Of a stretch of DNA of 64,000 bases, positions 39,988 through 50,400 are shown one piece after another. Numbering within the stretch: position 1 is the first letter of the stretch; the number at the start of each line of letters is the position of its first letter. Made by a program: the position numbers and the translations under genes. Location: assembly GCA_002428495.1 (NCBI GenBank), contig DIWR01000011.1, positions 222,491-286,490 on the forward strand. Direction: 5' to 3'. The DNA is from Synergistaceae bacterium UBA6101. Its GTDB lineage: Bacteria; Synergistota; Synergistia; Synergistales; Synergistaceae. The notes beneath the pieces were generated by a model that made no database searches, was not told the DNA's origin, and was given only the letters and a program-made list of their open reading frames with translations.

Positions 39988-42106
39988 ATTGTATAGTTTG
40001 TCTGCTACTTTGAAAAGCAAAGGTATCTCCACTAAGGAATGGCATAGGGAATACAAACCCTTACCCAAGGTTACTGCTAAGGCACCATGTATACGAATAT
40101 GGCTTGCCAAGGACAGCTCGATTTGTGGAATTGAGAGCATAAGTGCAGAACTTGCACAGTCCCTGAGGAAATTCGGAAATAATCAAGGGACCTTCCCCGC
40201 TTTTAATATTGATCCCTTATATCGCATAACCGATAAGAAACAGCTTTCCGAGTTGGAAAGAATTGAAAAAGAAACCGCAACACCCGATTGGGACATAATT
40301 AAATCATTGTGCGTCAATGATAATTGGAAGGAAAGTCTTGTTAAAAAAGTTAATAGGAGTTTGCAGAATATTTCGCAAACCCTTTTGAGTTTAATTGGCA
40401 ATCAAGAAAAACCTGAACGAGCCCTCTTTGCAGAGTTGGTTCATTTAGCATCTGGTTTTAAAAATGAGCCCGATAAAAGTTTGAAGACTGCACTGGAAAA
40501 ATGCGTTTTTGCGAAGATTCAAAAACAAGAGGACATTAGCTTGATGCTTGCTATGCTATTCCACAAAGGTGACCCTCAAAAAAGCGATAATGATGACACT
40601 GGCACGTCAGTTTCAGTTTTTTTGGATTTGTTTGATTGGCAACAGTATGGGTATCCCGTAGCAAGCAAACACATCACAGAATGGATCAACGAAATGCTGT
40701 TGAAATCCAGCCTGCCGAGTAAATCTACACAGTCTGATTGTGATTGGAGTGACGCATTTGGGATGCCTTTTGTTAACCCAGATGAGCCTATGCCAAGCGT
40801 GAAGCTCAGTGGATTTGATGTAACCCTACGTTCGATGTTTAAAGGACAGCCTTGTCAGTATCGATATGAGCAGATAGACGATGGTTCTTATCCAATTACA
40901 AAAGAAAACCGTTCTCTTATAAAAAAATCGCTTGAATGGGCTGCTGATTCGGATAGGGAGGGTGTTACATGGAGGAAAATTGACAAAAACGAAATTGTTT
41001 TTATTTACCCCTCCAAGTTGCCAGAGGTTCCGCCAAGATTCGCATCGATTTTTGGTTCAAGTCAAGCAGATAACTCTGTGCAAACGGAAGCACGGTTTGA
41101 AAATATTGCAAAAGAATTTATACGGGCACTTAGAGGCATTCCTACGCATGAAAAATCGGATTCCATTCAGATTTTCACAATCCGAAAGATTGATAAAGCT
41201 CGGTCAAAGGTGATTTTTTCTCGAAATTGCTCACCGGAGCAACTCATCAAAGCGGCAGAAAACTGGGAGATTGGTTGCAGCAATATTCCAGGGATTGATT
41301 TTGGAGAAAGGATAATTCCTTTCCCCCTGCAAGTGGCCCGAATTGTCAATAATGTTTGGAAACAAAATGGAGAGTTGGCACAGGGGCAAAATGCCGTTGA
41401 ACGGATGAAATACTATCAAGGGATGGAGTTGCTTCTCGATATTATGCAGGAGAGCATGATTGGTAATTACCTCCATATCCTGCTGACGAACTCGTCAGGA
41501 TTGGCAAACTATCTTGGTAATTGGGTACATGGCGGATCAAAATGCAAGGACAAGACATCGGAGAAAAACTTGGAAAAGCTGAAAAAAGAAACCCTCTTAC
41601 TGCTGTCCGTTCTTGGACTGCTGCTTGGTAAGAACGAAAACCGAAAGGAGAAGTACATGGAAAACATTGCGTATTTAGTAGGACAGCTATTAAAAATATC
41701 CGACGAGCTTCATACATTGTACTGCAAAGTTGTTCGGAGCGGGGATGTACCACCACAACTTGCAGGCAGTGCGCTATTTGTGACAGCCGGCGAGACACCG
41801 TATCAGGCGATCACACAATTATCCATTCGCATGAACCCATACATAACATGGGCCAAGCAATACCGCTTTAAGAATATTAAGGATGAAGGAAAAGAAAGTT
41901 GGAAAGCGGCGTGGTATCTCAAGCTATTTGAAGATGTTGCAAACAAACTGAGTATAGCAATGGCAGACTCAAAAAGGTTTAGCGATTTTGAAAAGGCTCA
42001 ACTTTTCATCGGCTATCTTGCATCGTTTCCTAAAAGTGAACCATCGGCAATCACCACCGCTAACAACAAGGACAATAATATAGGAGGGTCTGATAATGAG
42101 CAGTGA
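39977..42106 (+). CDS. cas8c: Cas8c (Csd1), large subunit of type I-C Cascade
   Basis: 709 residues from the ATG at 39977 (a start three codons earlier is also possible). Somewhat longer than many Csd1 proteins (about 570-650). It matches in the usual places: the N-terminal ELYSLSATLKSKGIS, the middle DRISRVTWRK-like segment SDREGVTWRKIDKNEIVF, and the C-terminal RNAERMKYYQG-like segment and KEKYMENIAYLVGQLLKI with a SAWYLKLFEDV-like end. Cas8c recognises the PAM and its C-terminal part supplies small-subunit function. Start overlaps cas5; stop overlaps cas7 by 11 bases. Confidence 0.88.
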   Translation: MLNELYSLSATLKSKGISTKEWHREYKPLPKVTAKAPCIRIWLAKDSSICGIESISAELAQSLRKFGNNQGTFPAFNIDPLYRITDKKQLSELERIEKETATPDWDIIKSLCVNDNWKESLVKKVNRSLQNISQTLLSLIGNQEKPERALFAELVHLASGFKNEPDKSLKTALEKCVFAKIQKQEDISLMLAMLFHKGDPQKSDNDDTGTSVSVFLDLFDWQQYGYPVASKHITEWINEMLLKSSLPSKSTQSDCDWSDAFGMPFVNPDEPMPSVKLSGFDVTLRSMFKGQPCQYRYEQIDDGSYPITKENRSLIKKSLEWAADSDREGVTWRKIDKNEIVFIYPSKLPEVPPRFASIFGSSQADNSVQTEARFENIAKEFIRALRGIPTHEKSDSIQIFTIRKIDKARSKVIFSRNCSPEQLIKAAENWEIGCSNIPGIDFGERIIPFPLQVARIVNNVWKQNGELAQGQNAVERMKYYQGMELLLDIMQESMIGNYLHILLTNSSGLANYLGNWVHGGSKCKDKTSEKNLEKLKKETLLLLSVLGLLLGKNENRKEKYMENIAYLVGQLLKISDELHTLYCKVVRSGDVPPQLAGSALFVTAGETPYQAITQLSIRMNPYITWAKQYRFKNIKDEGKESWKAAWYLKLFEDVANKLSIAMADSKRFSDFEKAQLFIGYLASFPKSEPSAITTANNKDNNIGGSDNEQ

Positions 42107-42977
42107 AATCAAACGTGCAACAGGTCTTTTGGTAATTGAAGTCGTAAACTCAAATGCGAACGGCGACCCGGATAGAGAGAGCGACCCACGCCAGCGGCCA
42201 AATGGTATTGGTGAAATTTCACCTGTTTCCTTCAAGCGCAAGTTGCGTGATTTATTGGAGGTCCATGACAGCTTATTTTTTCAGAGTCTCCCCGAGACAT
42301 ATGTGAGTAATTCAGAAAGATACAGCATTTTAGAATCGCGCGGTCGTGATAGAAAGTCCATTCAAGGCGAGATGTCAAATGATATTAAGAACTTTGATCA
42401 GACGAAGTTTTTGGATAGCACTTTTGTGCAGAAGTATTGGGACGCAAGAGTTTTTGGAAATACATTTTTAGAAGAAGGTGCAAGTAAAGGTTTCATAAAA
42501 ACCGGTGTTGTTCAATTTGGCGTTGGCGCATCTATTTCGCCTGTCAATATCATTCGCCATACCAATACGAACAAAGCCGGCGTGCAAGAAGGCAAAAACG
42601 CAGGTATGGCGCCTCTGGCTTTCCGAATCGTGGAACACGGCGTTTATTGTATGCCGTTTTTCGTGAATCCTAATTTTGCCGCTAAGACAGGCTGCACGGA
42701 GATAGATATTGACTTGCTTAAGCTTTTGATTCCCAAAGCGTATGATTTGAATCGTTCCGCTATTCGTGCCGATGTACGCATCCGACATGCTTGGTATATA
42801 GAGCATCTGAATGCTCTTGGCAGTTGTCCAGATTATCTACTTTTGGAAGCACTCACACCAGATCGTATTGGAGATAAGACCATTGCATCTACCTCTTGGT
42901 CTGACTATGAAGACAAGACCGTCCTTCCGGAGGCATTGAAGGGTAAAGTAAGCTCCATAACTGACCTGATGCTGTAA
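42096..42977 (+). CDS. cas7: Cas7c (Csd2), backbone subunit of type I-C Cascade
   Basis: 293 residues, usual length. The N-terminal GLLVIEVVNSNANGDPDRES is diagnostic of Csd2/Cas7. The middle FDQTKFLDSTFVQKYWDARVFGNTF and GVVQFGVGASISPVNII are also typical. It polymerises along the crRNA. A Shine-Dalgarno (TAGGAGG) stands eight bases ahead of the start, inside cas8c. Its last base is the first base of cas3, so cas3 is coupled to it. Confidence 0.95.
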   Translation: MSSEIKRATGLLVIEVVNSNANGDPDRESDPRQRPNGIGEISPVSFKRKLRDLLEVHDSLFFQSLPETYVSNSERYSILESRGRDRKSIQGEMSNDIKNFDQTKFLDSTFVQKYWDARVFGNTFLEEGASKGFIKTGVVQFGVGASISPVNIIRHTNTNKAGVQEGKNAGMAPLAFRIVEHGVYCMPFFVNPNFAAKTGCTEIDIDLLKLLIPKAYDLNRSAIRADVRIRHAWYIEHLNALGSCPDYLLLEALTPDRIGDKTIASTSWSDYEDKTVLPEALKGKVSSITDLML

Positions 42978-45166
42978 TGATTTACTACGCACACAGCAAA
43001 AAAAAGGATATCCCCGAGCAGGAATACTCGGTACATATTCGTGGTGTAAGGTCGCTTGCCCACGAATATGTGCAAGAGATGAGTTGCTATTCCAGTTGTG
43101 ACGAAACACTGTTATCTCATGCTGTGGAAAAAGCTGCTACGCTTCACGATATAGGCAAGCTAAATAAAGACAATCAAGCTGTGCTTTCGGGGAAAATATC
43201 TTCAAAATCTCTTCCGAGAAATCATGTCGATGCAGGAGCAGCTTACTTTTTGAATGAAAAACATTTTTCCGTAGTCTCCGCTGCTGTGATTCAGGCTCAC
43301 CACATTGGATTTCCAGATTTCACTGATGAAATGAATAAAGGAGATGCAATTTTTCGGGATAGTTCCATCGCTTCTGATGTGGATTGCGAGTTACCGGAGC
43401 TGGAAGCAATCCACGACAACCTTATTAATTCCAACTTTAAATCAGACGAGGAGGAAATCAAAGGAGATCGCTCGGTTTTCCTCCGTCTGTTCTTATCTTG
43501 CATTGCTGACGCTGATCACACAGATACCTCGATGCATTATCAGCGCTATCCCGCTAATGTGAAAACCATTCCACTGCGTCCAGCCGAGCGCCTCGCACAT
43601 TTAGACCGACGGGTTACGGAGTTGAAGCAAAAAGGAGCGGATGACGATAGGAATGCTCTCCGAAATGAAATGTATTATGCGTGTCGAAATGCTGACATAG
43701 AACTCGGCATCAGTTCCTGTGACAGTCCGGTTGGCTCTGGCAAGACAACTGCGGTCATGGCGCATTTGCTTGCTCAAGCACAAAAACGTGGGTTGCGACG
43801 TGTTTTTGTAGTGCTTCCATTCACCAATATCATTAATCAGTCGGTGAAAACCTACCGAGATGCGCTCGTTTTGCCAGGTGAAAACGCTGATGAGGTGGTA
43901 GCGGAACTGCATCACCGTGCAGACTTTGAAAACAAAGATGCCAGACACCTAACCGCGCTTTGGCGAGCGCCCATTATTGTGACAACAGCGGTCGCCTTTT
44001 TTGAAACATTTTCATCAAATTCTACCGCAACTCTGCGCCGCTTACACGAATTGCCCGGCAGTGCTATTTTTGTGGATGAATCTCATGCTGCATTGCCAGC
44101 CAAACTTCTACCTATTGCATGGAAGTGGATCAACACTTATGCCGCAGAGTGGAGTTGCTACTGGGTTTTGGCATCCGGTTCACTGAATCGATTTTGGACA
44201 ATCCCAGAAATAGCTGGCACAAACAAATCCAACTGCGTACCGGAAATCATCAATGACGAACTTCGCAGCCGCCTTTCTGTCTATGAAAACAAACGGATTT
44301 CCTATCATAGTGATTTATTCCCCAAAGACACAGCGAGGCTTGCTGATTGGATCAACGATTTTCCGGGCCCAAGACTGGTCATCTTGAACACCGTACAAAG
44401 CGCCGCTATATTGGCAGACTATTTTTCGGAACACTTTGGACGAGATTGTGTCGAGCATTTGTCTACCGCTTTGACTTCAAATGATCGAGACAACACACTT
44501 GATCGAGTCATAAAACGCTTAAATAACAAAAAAGATGCAAATTGGACTCTTATTGCAACGTCATGTGTTGAAGCTGGCATTAACCTGTCTTTCAGAAATG
44601 GATTCCGTGAGCTGGGATCACTGGTATCGTTACTGCAAGCTTCAGGGCGTGTAAATCGAGAGGGCGTTCTTAGTAATTCGGAGATGTGGACATTTTGTAT
44701 TTCAGAAGACGGAATGTTAAAGCTCAATCCGGGTTTGAAGGAATCTGCCTCTGTTCTTAAAGGGTATTTGGAAGGGAACAGAACCATTGCTCCGGAATTG
44801 AGTACACAATCCATTGCCGATGAAATCGCATTATATGGACTATCGGGAAAACATAAAAAATTGGTTACCAATGAAGAATTGCAGAACTTTCGTCAGGTGG
44901 AGGAAGACTTCAAGGTAATTGACAGCGATACCCGTATTGTGATTGTTGATTCAACCGTAGCAAAGCACGCGCAATATGGAAAAGTCGATTGGAGAGAACT
45001 GCAAAAAGTCTCAGTTCAAATTGCCAAATATAAATTGGACGAACTGAGAACGCCTATTATAATGAATGATATCTATAGGTGGAATCTTGACTACGATGAT
45101 TTTATCGGTTATATGGCCGGCATTGTGAAATTGAAAAAGTATAACGGAGAAGCAATTATAATTTGA
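42977..45166 (+). CDS. cas3: Cas3 nuclease-helicase with HD domain
   Basis: 729 residues. HD nuclease domain first (ATLHDIGKLNKDNQ at about 56-69, RNHVDAGAAY, AHHIGFPD, later DADHTD). The superfamily 2 helicase follows: Walker A SPVGSGKTTAVM, DExH box FVDESHAALP (Ser in the third place), motif III SGSLNR, and SGRVNREG near motif VI. It degrades target DNA after Cascade binding. In most type I-C loci cas3 stands first; here it sits between cas7 and cas4. Start overlaps cas7 and the stop overlaps a short ORF. Confidence 0.93.
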   Translation: MIYYAHSKKKDIPEQEYSVHIRGVRSLAHEYVQEMSCYSSCDETLLSHAVEKAATLHDIGKLNKDNQAVLSGKISSKSLPRNHVDAGAAYFLNEKHFSVVSAAVIQAHHIGFPDFTDEMNKGDAIFRDSSIASDVDCELPELEAIHDNLINSNFKSDEEEIKGDRSVFLRLFLSCIADADHTDTSMHYQRYPANVKTIPLRPAERLAHLDRRVTELKQKGADDDRNALRNEMYYACRNADIELGISSCDSPVGSGKTTAVMAHLLAQAQKRGLRRVFVVLPFTNIINQSVKTYRDALVLPGENADEVVAELHHRADFENKDARHLTALWRAPIIVTTAVAFFETFSSNSTATLRRLHELPGSAIFVDESHAALPAKLLPIAWKWINTYAAEWSCYWVLASGSLNRFWTIPEIAGTNKSNCVPEIINDELRSRLSVYENKRISYHSDLFPKDTARLADWINDFPGPRLVILNTVQSAAILADYFSEHFGRDCVEHLSTALTSNDRDNTLDRVIKRLNNKKDANWTLIATSCVEAGINLSFRNGFRELGSLVSLLQASGRVNREGVLSNSEMWTFCISEDGMLKLNPGLKESASVLKGYLEGNRTIAPELSTQSIADEIALYGLSGKHKKLVTNEELQNFRQVEEDFKVIDSDTRIVIVDSTVAKHAQYGKVDWRELQKVSVQIAKYKLDELRTPIIMNDIYRWNLDYDDFIGYMAGIVKLKKYNGEAIII

Positions 45167-45312
45167 TTAGCCATAGATTGAGAGTGAAAAAACAAGCACA
45201 TAGAACCTTACAGAATGTACCTATTGTTGAAATACCCCAAAATATTGATGATTATAAAATATCCAATGAAGTCTTGGAAGGATTGAATCCGGAGGTTTTT
45301 AATGGAATATAA
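45163..45312 (+). CDS. 49-residue ORF coupled between cas3 and cas4
   Basis: A TTG start overlaps the cas3 stop (TTGA), and the stop lies ten bases inside cas4, whose Shine-Dalgarno (GGAGG) is within the ORF. Product: basic N terminus (HRLRVKKQAHRTL), then an acidic part (EIPQNIDDYKISNEVLEGLNPEVF). The fit between the two genes on both ends is exact, which random ORFs rarely give; alternatively this is the eroded end of a longer cas3. I do not recognise a family. It would be missed by a 60-codon cut-off. Confidence 0.4.
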   Translation: MISHRLRVKKQAHRTLQNVPIVEIPQNIDDYKISNEVLEGLNPEVFNGI

Positions 45313-45973
45313 AGAGGACGATTTTTTACTGTTGTCTGGGATACAGCACTTTGCATTTTGTAAACGGCAGTGGGCATTAATACACATTGAGCAACAATGG
45401 CAAGAAAACCTCCGCACAATTGAGGGTGAAATTCTTCATGAGAAGACACATGATAATACCATAAAGGAAAAGCGTGGAGATCTGATTGTTTCTCGTGGTA
45501 TGGGAATCTTCTCGCGTTCCCTGGGAATAACCGGGGCTTGTGATGTGGTCGAACTACACAGGGCTTCAGATGGGGTAAAAATATTTGGGAGAGATGGAAC
45601 ATATAAGCCAGTTCCTGTGGAGTATAAACGGGGAAAACCCAAGGAAGACGAATCTGATGCGCTGCAACTTTGTGCACAGGCACTGTGTCTTGAGGAAATG
45701 CTTTTATGTGAAATCCCCGAAGCATTTTTATTTTATGGAGAAACAAAACGCAGGCTTAAAATTATACTTGACGATGATTTGCGTGGGCGTGTAAAAACTA
45801 TATTTAAAGAAATGCATGATTTATATGATAGGAGGCATACCCCTAAAGTTAAGATATCTAAAGCATGTAAAGCCTGTTCACTTACTGAAATTTGTATGCC
45901 AAAGTTATGCAAAAATCCCTCCGTTATTGGTTACATCAAGAAAAACCTTTTAGAGGTGGAGATGGAGGAATGA
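45302..45973 (+). CDS. cas4: Cas4 exonuclease (adaptation)
   Basis: 223 residues. Four Cys expected for the Fe-S cluster are visible: Cys in HFAFCKRQW near the N terminus and the C-terminal cluster SKACKACSLTEICMPKLC. RecB-like nuclease residues lie in ITGACDVVEL (Asp), PVEYKRGKPK (Glu and Lys) and DALQLCAQALCLEEM (Gln). Cas4 trims prespacers and fixes PAM and orientation with Cas1-Cas2. The stop overlaps the cas1 start (ATGA). Confidence 0.95.
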   Translation: MEYKEDDFLLLSGIQHFAFCKRQWALIHIEQQWQENLRTIEGEILHEKTHDNTIKEKRGDLIVSRGMGIFSRSLGITGACDVVELHRASDGVKIFGRDGTYKPVPVEYKRGKPKEDESDALQLCAQALCLEEMLLCEIPEAFLFYGETKRRLKIILDDDLRGRVKTIFKEMHDLYDRRHTPKVKISKACKACSLTEICMPKLCKNPSVIGYIKKNLLEVEMEE

Positions 45974-47001
45974 GAAAACTACTTAATACTCTCTATGTCA
46001 CTTCTCCGAATACTTACTTATCACTTGATGGAGAAAATATTGTGGTATTAAAAGATGAAGAAGAACTTTTAAGAATGCCATTACATAATCTCGAAGGCAT
46101 TATTGCGTTTGGTTATACTGGCGCAAGTCCAGCATTAATGGGCGCATGTGCAAAACGAAATATTGCATTAAGCTTTGTGAAGCAAAGTGGTAATTTCCTC
46201 GCTAGGACCGTTGGTGAGGTTAGGGGTAATGTTACTTTAAGAAAGACACAATATAGGCTTTCGGACAGCGCAGTGGAAAGCAATAAAATTGCCAGAAACT
46301 TTATTGTTGGGAAGATTTATAACGCCCGGTGGGTAGTTGAACGTGCAACTCGCGATTACGCTGTAAGGCTTGATGTTGATAAGTTAAAAGGAGTTTCTAA
46401 ATCCCTTGCAAATTCTCTAAAATTAGTTGAACAAAGTGACGAGTTAGGACAACTCCGAGGTTATGAGGGGGAAGCAGCCTCACAATATTTTAGCGTATTT
46501 GATGATTTAATTCTTCAACAAAAGGAACACTTTTATTTTCATTCTAGAAATAAACGCCCCCCTCTTGATAACGTTAACGCAATGTTGTCATTTGTATATA
46601 CACTCTTGGCACATGATGCTGCTGCAGCATTGGAAACTGTTGGGCTTGATCCTTACGTGGGATTTTTACATCGGGATAGACCAGGGAGGATTTCGCTAGC
46701 ACTTGATATGATGGAGGAGTTACGTGCAGTTTACGCAGATCGGTTTGTCATTTCGCTAATTAATAAAAGAGAAATAAATACAAACGGTTTTACTCAAAAG
46801 GAAAATGGTGCAGTTATTATGGATGATGATACAAGGAAAACAATCCTGAAAGCTTGGCAAAGTAAAAAGCTGGAGATAATTACACACCCATTTTTACAAG
46901 AAAAAATATCATGGGGACTAATTCCTTATGCGCAAGCAATGCTATTGGCCAGGTTTATTCGCGGCGACCTGGATGGATATCCGCCATTTATGTGGAAGTA
47001 G
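45970..47001 (+). CDS. cas1: Cas1 integrase (adaptation)
   Basis: 343 residues from the ATG at 45970 that overlaps the cas4 stop; longer frames only run into cas4. Metal-binding residues are visible: Glu in RGYEGEAASQYF, His in GFLHRDRPGR, and Asp/Glu in SLALDMMEELRAVYAD. These give the typical E-H-D triad. LYVTSPNTYLSLDGENIVV at the N terminus fits type I-C Cas1. It integrates new spacers at the leader end of the array. Confidence 0.97.
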   Translation: MRKLLNTLYVTSPNTYLSLDGENIVVLKDEEELLRMPLHNLEGIIAFGYTGASPALMGACAKRNIALSFVKQSGNFLARTVGEVRGNVTLRKTQYRLSDSAVESNKIARNFIVGKIYNARWVVERATRDYAVRLDVDKLKGVSKSLANSLKLVEQSDELGQLRGYEGEAASQYFSVFDDLILQQKEHFYFHSRNKRPPLDNVNAMLSFVYTLLAHDAAAALETVGLDPYVGFLHRDRPGRISLALDMMEELRAVYADRFVISLINKREINTNGFTQKENGAVIMDDDTRKTILKAWQSKKLEIITHPFLQEKISWGLIPYAQAMLLARFIRGDLDGYPPFMWK

Positions 47002-47300
47002 GCGATAAAATACTAGTCCTCATAACCTATGATGTAAATACACAAACTTCGGCTGGAAGAAAACGTTTGCGACAGGTTGCGAAGCAATGTGTTAATTATG
47101 GTCAGCGTGTTCAGAATTCAGTGTTTGAGTGCATATTAGATGCAGCAAAATGCCGTGAGGTGCAGCATAAACTTGAGCAAATTATTGATAAAGATACAGA
47201 TAGCTTGCGCTTTTATTATTTAGGGAATAATTATAAAAATAAGGTTGTGCATATAGGCGCAAAAGAGTCCTTTGATGTTGAGAATACTCTTATAATTTAG
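46992..47300 (+). CDS. cas2: Cas2 (adaptation)
   Basis: 102 residues from a GTG at 46992, inside the end of cas1. The frame has no ATG near the conserved start (ILVLITYDVNTQTSAGRKRLRQVAK). Homologues usually begin one or two residues before VLITYDV, so a start at ATA 47010 is conceivable but less likely. The ferredoxin-like fold marks are YDVNT, NSVFECILD and LRFYYLGN. Forms the Cas1-Cas2 integration complex. It is the last cas gene, and the leader begins directly behind. Confidence 0.92.
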   Translation: MEVGDKILVLITYDVNTQTSAGRKRLRQVAKQCVNYGQRVQNSVFECILDAAKCREVQHKLEQIIDKDTDSLRFYYLGNNYKNKVVHIGAKESFDVENTLII

Positions 47301-47466
47301 TGCGAATATTTAGCGAACACAAATTACTAGAGCTTTCGCACCGTAAATATAGTGAAAATCCTTTGTTAAAAGTAAAATTTAGGAGAGGAGTAAGGTGGTT
47401 CAGGAATAGCAATGTAAAAATGACCATAAAAATCAAGAATTAAACAAATTTTTGGGCATTTTTGCT
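47301..47466 (+). promoter_or_regulatory. CRISPR leader
   Basis: 166 A+T-rich bases between cas2 and the first repeat, on the side where transcription of the repeat (in its usual I-C orientation) must begin. New spacers are expected next to it. A clear -35/-10 pair is not obvious; a GGAGAGGAG run at about 47382 is purine-rich. Confidence 0.75.
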
Positions 47467-50400
47467 GTCGCTCCCTACATGGGAGCGTGGATTGAAATTT
47501 CTAAACCCCAACCTATTAACTGGCTGATTAAAGTCGCTCCCTACATGGGAGCGTGGATTGAAATAGTCATTCCTATTTGCCGCCCCGCGCCCGCTAATGT
47601 CGCTCCCTACATGGGAGCGTGGATTGAAATCTATATCAGAGGGGAATAACTTACTTGACAACAAGTCGCTCCCTACATGGGAGCGTGGATTGAAATCGTG
47701 CATAGGGCTTTATGTTGGTACAATGCCGGTCGTCGCTCCCTACATGGGAGCGTGGATTGAAATAATAGTGCCTCGGTCGGGTAGTACTGCTACCATAGTC
47801 GCTCCCTACATGGGAGCGTGGATTGAAATTGGCGGTTGAGGGGGTGAGTGAGTGGCTACATTAGTCGCTCCCTACATGGGAGCGTGGATTGAAATAACAT
47901 AAACAGTTATAGTCTGCCGCCACTGATAAATGTCGCTCCCTACATGGGAGCGTGGATTGAAATCGTAACACTTATTGAGGTGCTGACATGAGTCGGGCGT
48001 CGCTCCCTACATGGGAGCGTGGATTGAAATCTATAACGGCGGGGCTTATACCTATTATCAGGACGGTCGCTCCCTACATGGGAGCGTGGATTGAAATTAC
48101 CCTACCGCACGGCTTCACGAAGATGAAACGGAAAGTCGCTCCCTACATGGGAGCGTGGATTGAAATATATCCTCACCTCCTAAGAGGTTTTGAGGATTCC
48201 TAGTCGCTCCCTACATGGGAGCGTGGATTGAAATCTCAATTAGATGTAGCTTTTAGCCCCTTTTGTCAGTCGCTCCCTACATGGGAGCGTGGATTGAAAT
48301 AAACAGTAAGGACCTTGTGCTGTCGCTTCGTGGGCGTCGCTCCCTACATGGGAGCGTGGATTGAAATATAGAAACCTTAATCAGCTTAGAGAGCTGTATC
48401 GGTCGCTCCCTACATGGGAGCGTGGATTGAAATTCCTGTGTGATTGCGAACTTATAAGCCAACCTGTGTCGCTCCCTACATGGGAGCGTGGATTGAAATT
48501 GCTTAACAAGATGAATCAGGAAATAATGGGTCTTGTCGCTCCCTACATGGGAGCGTGGATTGAAATACCCTTGACGATGACGATGACTGGACAGATGAAG
48601 TCGCTCCCTACATGGGAGCGTGGATTGAAATCATCATGGAGATAATCCCGTAACGACATGGATGCGTCGCTCCCTACATGGGAGCGTGGATTGAAATGAT
48701 AACGCCGATAACGTCTCCGAGTTTCCATGAGGTCGCTCCCTACATGGGAGCGTGGATTGAAATCGGCCGGATGGTGCCATTTCCCTGAATATGACTCGTC
48801 GCTCCCCTACATGGGAGCGTGGATTGAAATCCTGCAAAATCGACCGACAATATCACTGTCGGGTCGTCGCTCCCTACATGGGAGCGTGGATTGAAATACT
48901 AATTATTTTTTAAAAAAAGCGCCCTGCGTGGCGTCGCTCCCTACATGGGAGCGTGGATTGAAATCCGACAGGTGTTACGGCAACTTTGACCCTTGATGGT
49001 CGCTCCCTACATGGGAGCGTGGATTGAAATTCTATTGAAACGAGCCTCGGAACTATAGACGTGTGTCGCTCCCTACATGGGAGCGTGGATTGAAATCTTT
49101 AACGGCGTTGTCAAGGGTTATCATCGCTCCCTGTCGCTCCCTACATGGGAGCGTGGATTGAAATAAAGGTCGATATTTACTGATCCTGCTTGTGCTGTTG
49201 TCGCTCCCTACATGGGAGCGTGGATTGAAATTTCCCGCTACATAATATTCGCCACCGTGCGATCCGTCGCTCCCTACATGGGAGCGTGGATTGAAATTCC
49301 GCATCTGTGACGGCGGGGACTGTGACCGACCAGTCGCTCCCTACATGGGAGCGTGGATTGAAATACTTTGAGCGAGAAGAGCAAGACCGACACAGTCAGT
49401 CGCTCCCTACATGGGAGCGTGGATTGAAATGACAGAAGAACGGTCTGTTGGGAACAACACGAATAGTCGCTCCCTACATGGGAGCGTGGATTGAAATTGA
49501 AGTTCTTCCTGTTTCTGCATACGCTCAATAGCGTCGCTCCCTACATGGGAGCGTGGATTGAAATGTGTGTAAGATGCAGAGGACCGAGAACGGCGAGCGT
49601 GTCGCTCCCTACATGGGAGCGTGGATTGAAATCCATTATCAAGGCGAGCTGGCAGAATCCAAGCGACGTCGCTCCCTACATGGGAGCGTGGATTGAAATC
49701 CAAGATGAGTTATATGTGACAAGGGGATTTATTGGTCGCTCCCTACATGGGAGCGTGGATTGAAATCAATATGGAAATAACCTTAAAACAGAGCTACGCA
49801 GTCGCTCCCTACATGGGAGCGTGGATTGAAATACGGCAAACGGCACTTCGGACGGCGGCGTTCCGAGTCGCTCCCTACATGGGAGCGTGGATTGAAATTT
49901 AGCCTTGTGCCTTATTGACTGGATACCCGCCGTCGCTCCCTACATGGGAGCGTGGATTGAAATCGGTATTGTGTCTGATCTCATGTCGTCCGGGTCTTGT
50001 CGCTCCCTACATGGGAGCGTGGATTGAAATCTCCACTAGCTCACACAGCACCTTTTGATATGCCACGTCGCTCCCTACATGGGAGCGTGGATTGAAATTT
50101 ATGATCCTGGCGGTTGAAACGTTGGTCGGCGCGTCGCTCCCTACATGGGAGCGTGGATTGAAATTTTGCCTCTACGATCCAGTTGTAAAATTCAAACTGG
50201 TCGCTCCCTACATGGGAGCGTGGATTGAAATCAGTGCGCTTGCCAACTTTAATAACTCACAGCTTGTCGCTCCCTACATGGGAGCGTGGATTGAAATTAT
50301 CAATGCCTGCAATTGTGAGTCATACGTTGCGTCGCTCCCTACATGGGAGCGTGGATTGAAATACATGAAATACTTCTGTAAAATGATTAGCACCCCGTCG

